Part shown: piece after piece, positions 1 to 4,459 of the stretch | How the letters are laid out: each line of letters opens with the position of its first letter | How positions within the stretch are numbered: the stretch's first letter is position 1 | Source of the DNA: Rickettsiales bacterium | GTDB lineage: Bacteria > Pseudomonadota > Alphaproteobacteria > Rickettsiales > CANDYO01 | Length of the DNA: 7,060 nt | Assembly (NCBI GenBank): GCA_947424995.1 | Contig: CANDYO010000106.1 | Location: forward strand, 1 to 7,060 | Reading direction: 5' to 3' | The notes under the pieces: generated by a model | What the model saw: the letters and a program-made list of their open reading frames with translations, nothing else | What the model was told of the DNA's origin: nothing | The model's database searches: none | Program-made: the position numbers and the translations under genes

Positions 1-539
1 GTGACTTAACTGGTCTAGGCCCATTAAATAGCACTTTATATAAAATGATGATGCAACCCAATATAGCTGATAAGCAAGATTTTATAGACTTCACCTCAAT
101 TACACCACGTAGTTTTGAGCAAGGACTCGAGTCAGAACCGCTAACTGTACAGTCACTATGGCATGCTAGGTTATTTCTATTAAAGCCACTGCTCAAACTA
201 ACTTTAGGATTGTTTTGGATCGCTTCTGGTACGATCGCTAGTATTTTAGCTCCTGAACCAGCGCTAAAAGCTATAAAGGAACTGGGCTTTAGCTCAACAA
301 CCTCGTCAATAATATTATATTCAAGTTGTTTTATGGATATAGCGCTAGGGATATTATTATTGTTAAAGAAAAAAATATCTAGAATCTGCTTATTGCAAAT
401 TTCAGTGATATTAGTTTATACATTAGTCTTAACTATACTAAGACCTGATTTATGGCTTGAACCACTTGGTAGCTTACTTAAGAATATTCCAATAATATTA
501 TTAACCCTAATATTAATGGCTATCGAAAAGGATAAATAA
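1..539 (+). CDS. NAD(P)-binding/DoxX-like fusion protein, C-terminal part (5' end outside window)
   Basis: The frame is open from base 3 with no stop, so this is the 3' end of a longer gene; the ATGs at 45, 48 and 51 are probably internal. The visible ~178 residues match the C-terminal part of SDR/NAD(P)H-binding proteins fused to a DoxX-like membrane domain. A soluble linker with the family-like phrase ITPRSFEQGL is followed by WHARLFLLKPLLKLTLGLFW, a helix with the FMDIALGILLL phrase, and a conserved-looking end (LRPDLWLEPLGSLLKNIPI). Counting from the ATG at 45, four hydrophobic helices lie near residues 48-69, 88-107, 112-131 and 143-160. The Rossmann domain expected of the family would lie off the left edge and cannot be checked. 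The stop overlaps the next ATG by one base (TAATG), implying translational coupling to the DUF2269 gene, a pairing I recall for this family. The physiological substrate is unknown. Confidence 0.75.
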   Translation, partial: DLTGLGPLNSTLYKMMMQPNIADKQDFIDFTSITPRSFEQGLESEPLTVQSLWHARLFLLKPLLKLTLGLFWIASGTIASILAPEPALKAIKELGFSSTTSSIILYSSCFMDIALGILLLLKKKISRICLLQISVILVYTLVLTILRPDLWLEPLGSLLKNIPIILLTLILMAIEKDK

Positions 540-1006
540 TGGATTGGTATCTCATTATCAAGACGGTGCATATTATTAGCTCGACTATTTTATTTGGCAC
601 TGGAATAGGTATTGCATTTTTTATGTGGTGGACAAATAAAAAAGGCGATTTAGCAGCTAAAGTTTTTGTAGCTAAGACTACAGTGCTTGCTGATTTTATT
701 TTCACTTTACCAATCGTGATTATTCAGCCAATAACAGGAATTATATTGATCAAAATGGTTGGCTATGATTATATCAGTTTATGGTTAGTCTTAACTTATA
801 TTGGTTATGTTATAGCTGGAATTTGTTGGTTGTCAGTAGTATTTATTCAAATTAAGTTGCGGAGTTTAGTCATTGAAGCATTAGAGAATAATAAAGAACT
901 ATCAGAAGAATATTACAGGTTATTTAAGTTATGGTTTTATCTAGGTTGGCCGGCTTTTATTAGTTTGATAGTAATATTCTTTTTGATGGTTTTTAAACCT
1001 ACATAA
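539..1006 (+). CDS. DUF2269 family integral membrane protein
   Basis: This 155-residue protein is almost entirely membrane-embedded. Hydrophobic helices lie at about residues 4-31, 47-74, 79-105 and 130-152, separated by a short basic loop (TNKKG) and a charged loop (EALENNKELSEEYY). The opening, DWYLIIKTVHIISSTILFGTGIGIAFFMW in sense, carries the Lys-x-x-His-Ile and Phe-Gly-Thr-Gly pattern typical of DUF2269 proteins, and the length is normal for the family. The ATG overlaps the upstream stop codon by one base, so the start is well supported and expression probably depends on the upstream DoxX-type gene. Its biochemical function is not known. The partnership with an NAD(P)-binding/DoxX protein hints at a membrane redox role, but that is inference. 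Confidence 0.8.
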   Translation: MDWYLIIKTVHIISSTILFGTGIGIAFFMWWTNKKGDLAAKVFVAKTTVLADFIFTLPIVIIQPITGIILIKMVGYDYISLWLVLTYIGYVIAGICWLSVVFIQIKLRSLVIEALENNKELSEEYYRLFKLWFYLGWPAFISLIVIFFLMVFKPT

Positions 1007-1041
1007 GATATATTAAATAATAAGACAGCTTTTAAACTTAT

Positions 1042-1250
1042 CTAAACAAAATCATATGCAATACCATCCGCCAATCCAGTCGTTTATTCACGAACTTTCT
1101 TTAAAAGTAAACCCTAAGCACATCTATTTTGATCAAAATAGAGAACAGTTCGCAATCCTCCCTCTTCACTGCACCACCTTTGGTTATTTTTAGCCACATC
1201 TCCAGTAATATTTCCAAATCCCACTTCTATCTTCTAAGGCCCAGTATTTC
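1042..1250 (-). pseudogene. Decayed IS3-family (IS2-like) transposase OrfB relic
   Basis: The minus strand here is purine-rich, as coding strands usually are. One frame reads GNITGDVAKNNQRWCSEEGG (the NQRWCS codons occupy 1185 down to 1168), then a Leu-Tyr-Phe-Asp segment, stop codons, and in the same frame TTGLADGIAYDFV (1083 down to 1045). IS2-like members of the IS3 family carry NQRWCSD ahead of the first catalytic Asp region, and roughly 30 residues later a TTGG-x-x-G-x-x-x-x-D segment, so both order and spacing fit. In-frame stops at three places and the absence of the rest of the catalytic core show it is dead. The boundaries are approximate, and no terminal inverted repeats were identified. 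Confidence 0.45.
1123..1142. repeat. Perfect 20-bp palindrome
   Basis: The 10-base half-site TCTATTTTGA is followed immediately by its exact reverse complement, giving a symmetric 20-bp site with no spacer. It lies inside the decayed transposase relic, where it would encode part of the Leu-Tyr-Phe-Asp stretch. It may therefore be a coincidence of AT-rich sequence rather than an operator. No run of T follows it, so it is not a terminator. Confidence 0.5.
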
Positions 1251-1415
1251 TATAGCTTTGAAGCCATTAACCATTGATTTTACCTCTCATTTTTAGCCCT
1301 AAAAATCACCTAAAATCACCCTATTTTTTACCAATTTTACTGCTATTTTGTCTCTAATCTCCGTTTAAGGTATTGATAAAATAAAAAGGTATACTGCTTA
1401 GAAAGCTTGAGCTAC

Positions 1416-1464
1416 AGAGGAGGTTTGTAAAATGATAGAATCGCAGGAGCGAAGAATTTTATAA
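1416..1464 (+). other. Strong Shine-Dalgarno sequence plus 10-codon frame (possible leader peptide or gene-start relic)
   Basis: AGAGGAGG at 1416-1423 is the best ribosome binding site in the window. It sits 8 bases before an ATG at 1432, which opens a frame reading MIESQERRIL and ending at TAA (1462-1464). A TATACT box lies at 1390-1395, although no convincing -35 element is present at the right spacing. It could be a translated leader peptide for the gene at 1619 or the orphaned 5' end of a deleted gene such as a transposase OrfA. The sequence alone does not decide between these. Confidence 0.3.
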
Positions 1465-1618
1465 ACTGACAATATGGGTATTAATAAGCACTTTTGCGCA
1501 CTAAAATGAATATAGTTTGCTAATTTCTATTGAATTCATAAAAATTAGTCTGTAATTTTGCAAATAACTCTTAAGCCTTACAAAAATAGTAACAAAACTC
1601 AAAAATGAGATTAGTATT

Positions 1619-3247
1619 ATGCCCCCTAAAGAAAAAAAGAAAGCTGAAGCAGGATTTACATTCTACAGAAATTCAACAGGTCAAGTACCAGATATAGTAA
1701 TAAATTTGATAAAACCAGATCTATATCAGAAAGGCATTAATCAAATAAGAGAAATACTAGGCAACTGCAGAAATAAAAATATATTAATTCCATTTAAAGT
1801 TAGATCTCCTAATTATCCTATTACAACAACTTCAAGAGATGAACTGCCAATTTTTTTGATGAAGTCTTTTGATCTATACATAGTAGGATATAAGATAAAA
1901 GATTATCTAAGAATTTTTAACGATAAAGAATTGCGCTATACATCAGAAACTCAATATAATTTTTATGATTTACGCCTGAAGGGAGAAGATAAAGATGCAA
2001 ATCTTAGAGTAACTCATACGGTAGGATACACCGTTGCAGAAGCAGTTAGAAGCAAAGAAATAGAAAGATCTATTTCGCAGTATATAGACAAAAAATCATA
2101 TTCCTTTCGTATTGATACAGATTCCGTCTTCAAAGATAAAGAAGATTATAATCTAACGCATGATTCAAATGACAACGATTGTATACTAGAACTTCAAGGA
2201 TCTTTTGATAGGATTGAAAACATAAAAATAGCAGATATAAAAGGTGATTGGGAGCATGAATCTTATACAGGAGCTGTGGCTCCAGAAGTGGATACTATTA
2301 GTGAAATTTATCGTCAAATGATGGCTGCTTGTTTTGTATTACCTCATTTTATATCTTATAGCGATGAGCAGCAAGAGGATGAGTCTCAAGAAGATGAATT
2401 GCAAGAAGCTGAGCTTCATAGCGAAGAAGTGGATATAGTACGTTCAAATTATAATAACGTAATTCTAGAATTACAGCATAAAATTGATCGGGATATAAGC
2501 TATAGTAATGCATTTTTAGCATCGCAACATAAAATTGCTCAAAATCTAAAGCCTGTAGTTGACGTAATGCACTCTAAAATAGGAATGTTTTGTAATGCAA
2601 TGTTTTATGAAGGCTCTACAGTTCCTGCTAAAAGTAATGGAACTTCTTCAACGGCTCCAAGTTCTGCTGGATTATATCAAGAGAGCTCTTCTTCAGGGCA
2701 TTACACAAAAATACCTGAATCAGAAAGATTTACCTTTAGTTTATCTGATAATAAACCTGATGACAACGATAAAGGCGGAGGAGCAATACGTACCAACCCT
2801 TCCTCTGAAGAAAATAAAATTGGTACAGCAACAAATATATTGCTTAACTACTATCTTTCTTGGTTGCAAAATCTACCTCAATGGCTCCAGGACCAAATTC
2901 TAAATTCTACTCCTATTAAAACGTTAATTGAGTCTATAAAACAAAATTCACTAATTGATAAACCAAAATCGGTTGCTGAAGATTTTTACAACAGGATGCT
3001 TAATGTTCAAGATACCTATAATCATATGGACTCTATAGAAGACGATATAAATCAAAAAGCACAAGCTTCTAATAGTAATGATGCTTCAGGTATGATTGAT
3101 ATGACTATAAAGTTAACAGTAGCATTGGGAGGTATAGTTTTAATTTTACCAACAATGATAGAATCAAGTGTTGACCTATTAGGAAAAACCAGTGCTTTCA
3201 GTGGAGTTTTTAGTGATGCTATACTACATAGCACTGAAATCTTATAA
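1619..3247 (+). CDS. RIP-domain toxin-like protein (Shiga/ricin A-type rRNA N-glycosidase) with long unknown C-terminus
   Basis: The 542-residue protein carries an N-terminal domain (about 13-245) that I read as a ribosome-inactivating protein, the family that removes one adenine from the sarcin-ricin loop of large-subunit rRNA. Hallmarks occur in family order. A first strand (FTF, 13-15) and IRxxLG helix (43-48) are followed by LYIVGYKIKDYLRIF (86-100), equivalent to the active-site Tyr region NAYVVGY of ricin. TVAEAVRSKEIERSI (138-152) matches the Glu-Ala-x-x-Arg signature (E141 and R144; compare TAEALRFRQIQ in Shiga toxin). LQGSFDRI (192-199) sits where LxxxWGRL is usual, with Phe196 replacing the Trp. 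No signal peptide is seen; the N-terminus is lysine-rich. After the domain come an acidic stretch (250-270), a helical segment with two QHKI copies (286-306), a Ser/Thr/Gly-rich linker (332-362) and a hydrophobic stretch (499-511). The start is the first ATG after an in-frame stop at 1565; its ribosome binding site is weak. No adjacent immunity gene is recognised. Weaker alternative: a catalytically dead RIP-fold protein. Confidence 0.7.
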   Translation: MPPKEKKKAEAGFTFYRNSTGQVPDIVINLIKPDLYQKGINQIREILGNCRNKNILIPFKVRSPNYPITTTSRDELPIFLMKSFDLYIVGYKIKDYLRIFNDKELRYTSETQYNFYDLRLKGEDKDANLRVTHTVGYTVAEAVRSKEIERSISQYIDKKSYSFRIDTDSVFKDKEDYNLTHDSNDNDCILELQGSFDRIENIKIADIKGDWEHESYTGAVAPEVDTISEIYRQMMAACFVLPHFISYSDEQQEDESQEDELQEAELHSEEVDIVRSNYNNVILELQHKIDRDISYSNAFLASQHKIAQNLKPVVDVMHSKIGMFCNAMFYEGSTVPAKSNGTSSTAPSSAGLYQESSSSGHYTKIPESERFTFSLSDNKPDDNDKGGGAIRTNPSSEENKIGTATNILLNYYLSWLQNLPQWLQDQILNSTPIKTLIESIKQNSLIDKPKSVAEDFYNRMLNVQDTYNHMDSIEDDINQKAQASNSNDASGMIDMTIKLTVALGGIVLILPTMIESSVDLLGKTSAFSGVFSDAILHSTEIL

Positions 3248-3308
3248 CAGAACTATATGCAGAGATAGAGAGTTAATAATTACGAAAATAAATCCCGCTC
3301 TGTTCATC

Positions 3309-3689
3309 CTAAATTTGTGGGATCTCTTTTCTTAGTAGATCCTGCAGTTTTAAATATCTAGGTTGTTTACCATCTAGGATAGATTCTACAATATCTGGAG
3401 CAAGTAAGTTTAACCTTAGCAAGCGACCAACATATCCTTTTGTAAGTCCTTCTTTATTAGCCAATTCAGTTATGGTCATCTTAGGATTATTGCCTAGTTT
3501 TTTCTGTAACTTATAAGCCTTCACTAATGCGTTGATGGAGCTGTAGTCGTAGTTAAGTTTGTCATCATCTAAAACTTTATTTTTAGGCAAAATAATCGTT
3601 GAGGTGTTCCCCCCTCTTCTCTTTATAGCCATAGGAATAAATATATTGATACAATTTTCTTCTGCTGCTGTTGTTTGAATATTTGTCAT
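3309..3689 (-). CDS. Stand-alone serine-recombinase C-terminal module with helix-turn-helix
   Basis: The 126-residue product resembles the tail of large serine recombinases, minus the catalytic domain. It has a short strand with IFIPMAIKRRGG (16-27), then a charged stretch, a helix (52-66), a helix-turn-helix at about 72-94 (TITELANKEGLTKGYVGRLL), and the very typical LAPDIVESILDGKQP (96-110), ending in a LLRKEIPQ tail. In alphaproteobacterial recombinases these motifs close a protein of several hundred residues. Here an in-frame TAA lies just before the ATG and nothing upstream encodes the resolvase or zinc-ribbon parts. AAGAGG lies 11 bases before the ATG, so it could be translated as an independent DNA-binding protein. 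The alternative is a degraded recombinase whose 5' part was deleted. It is divergent from the ankyrin gene across about 50 bases and convergent with the RIP gene. Confidence 0.65.
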   Translation of the reverse strand: MTNIQTTAAEENCINIFIPMAIKRRGGNTSTIILPKNKVLDDDKLNYDYSSINALVKAYKLQKKLGNNPKMTITELANKEGLTKGYVGRLLRLNLLAPDIVESILDGKQPRYLKLQDLLRKEIPQI

Positions 3690-3740
3690 ATTTTATGCTG
3701 CCTCTTGAGTTAGTTCATCTTTAAGCAGATAGAGTATGCT

Positions 3741-4193
3741 TTGATTTTAAATAATAAAAATACAATTCCAAATTTACTTAACCATGGAGTGAAGCTTAAT
3801 TTGATGTCTGCAATATTGCTTGATCTCAAAAGTGAAATCTATAATCTTTTAGAAGAGAAAGACCTAGACGTAAACAATATTGATGACGATGATAATACAG
3901 CTTTGCATCATATCGCATCAAAGGGTTATCTGGATATTGCTGTTAAATTATTGGCCAAAGGCGCAAAAATAAATGTTCTAAATAAAGATAATAAAACAGC
4001 GCTTGATATGGCCATATCTGCTGAACAACGAGTATATGATGGGAATAAATCAATGATTACTTATTTGATTTCATATGGTGCTCAGACTGGCTGTGAATAC
4101 ATGAAAGCCCTGGAAATAATTGAGTGTAATGCTAATCCAGGACAAAGAAAATCTATTGTTATAGATATGAAGAGTAGAAGGGTCTTGAATTAG
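3741..4193 (+). CDS. Short ankyrin-repeat protein, possibly 5'-truncated
   Basis: The 150-residue frame (from TTG at 3741) contains ankyrin repeats, 33-residue helix-loop-helix units that bind other proteins. The clearest repeat is about 50-82, with NTALHHIASKGYLDIAVKLL followed by AKGAKIN. A second (83-117) starts DNKTALDMAIS and carries an insert before MITYLISYGAQTG. A third, weaker unit precedes them (21-45, ending EEKDLDVN). The protein begins with NLLNHGVKLN, which looks like the end of another repeat, so the start falls inside the solenoid. No ATG exists between the in-frame stop at 3711 and position 3804. Start choices are TTG 3741 (AGAG 6 bases upstream) or ATG 3804 (GGAG 14 bases upstream), both mediocre. 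Either could be a fragment of a formerly longer gene. Ankyrin proteins are common host-interaction proteins in Rickettsiales and Legionella; the target of this one is unknown. Confidence 0.7.
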   Translation: MILNNKNTIPNLLNHGVKLNLMSAILLDLKSEIYNLLEEKDLDVNNIDDDDNTALHHIASKGYLDIAVKLLAKGAKINVLNKDNKTALDMAISAEQRVYDGNKSMITYLISYGAQTGCEYMKALEIIECNANPGQRKSIVIDMKSRRVLN

Positions 4194-4222
4194 GTCTGGT
4201 ATTCTATCAAAAATTAAGCCTT

Positions 4223-4263
4223 ATGAGTTACTCATTGACAAAGACCAATCCATAACCAATAAT
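4223..4263 (+). promoter_or_regulatory. Promoter-like TTGACA/AATAAT pair with abutting 13-bp palindrome
   Basis: A perfect -35 consensus TTGACA (4235-4240) is followed after 17 bases by AATAAT (4258-4263), five of six matches to the -10 consensus. ATGAGT-T-ACTCAT (4223-4235), a 6+1+6 inverted repeat, ends on the first base of the -35 box, a common place for an operator. It would give the 4460 gene a leader of roughly 190 bases. A second TATAAT lies at 4280-4285 without a well-placed -35. No stable terminator is visible between the ankyrin gene and this site. Confidence 0.4.
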
Positions 4264-4459
4264 ACAACTATGGCGAATGTATAATGCGCGTCTTTTTCTA
4301 TCGTAGAGTGTGCGAATTTATAGTAAAGCAATGTATAAGAATATGAAGATTAGCCATTTACTAAAATCAATAGCGTAATTCTATAAGCTCTCGCTTTTAC
4401 TGCTAATTTTATTACTATGTATAAACATCTATATTAGCGTTAGTCTAGTATTTTAATTG

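Larger units (their letters stand above)
1007..1618. other. 612-base gene-poor spacer with mobile-element debris
   Basis: No intact gene longer than a few dozen codons is visible on either strand. The left part (about 1040-1330) is C-rich and G-poor on the plus strand and holds the transposase relic. It ends in two near-tandem copies of TAAAATCACC (1300-1320) and an 8-bp inverted repeat with a 2-base loop (1289-1306). The right part (1370-1470) has a TATACT box, a strong Shine-Dalgarno sequence and a 10-codon frame. The last 150 bases before the RIP gene are very AT-rich and probably contain its promoter, but I cannot fix one site. TTGAAT at 1530 and TGTAAT at 1551 are only 15 bases apart. 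Confidence 0.6.

Noticed and set aside
520..705. Minus-strand open frame of 61 codons across the DoxX-type/DUF2269 junction
   Set aside because: It lies opposite two well-supported overlapping genes and shows no recognisable protein pattern or ribosome binding site.
1101..1274. Minus-strand frame starting ATG 1274 (MVNGFKAIEILGLRR, stop, then 42 more codons)
   Set aside because: It has an internal stop and no family resemblance; the neighbouring minus-strand frame with NQRWCS explains the region better.
1007..1618. tRNA, CRISPR array or riboswitch in the 612-base spacer
   Set aside because: I saw no cloverleaf with a TTCGA-type loop and CCA end, no regularly spaced direct repeats, and no recognisable aptamer.
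2324..2354. QMMAACFVLPHFI as a possible RIP active-site helix (resembling QMISEAARFQYI of ricin)
   Set aside because: The catalytic Glu and Arg positions are absent here, whereas AEAVRSKEIE upstream (2036-2065) carries both in the right context. This segment is more likely the last helix of the domain.
2595..2903. Plus-strand 102-codon open frame inside the RIP-like gene
   Set aside because: It is a shifted-frame shadow within a continuous 542-codon frame; its composition is an artefact of the Ser/Thr-rich linker codons.
4331..4378. 15-residue frame MYKNMKISHLLKSIA in the leader of the double-HEPN gene
   Set aside because: It has no Shine-Dalgarno sequence, and frames this short are expected by chance in AT-rich DNA.
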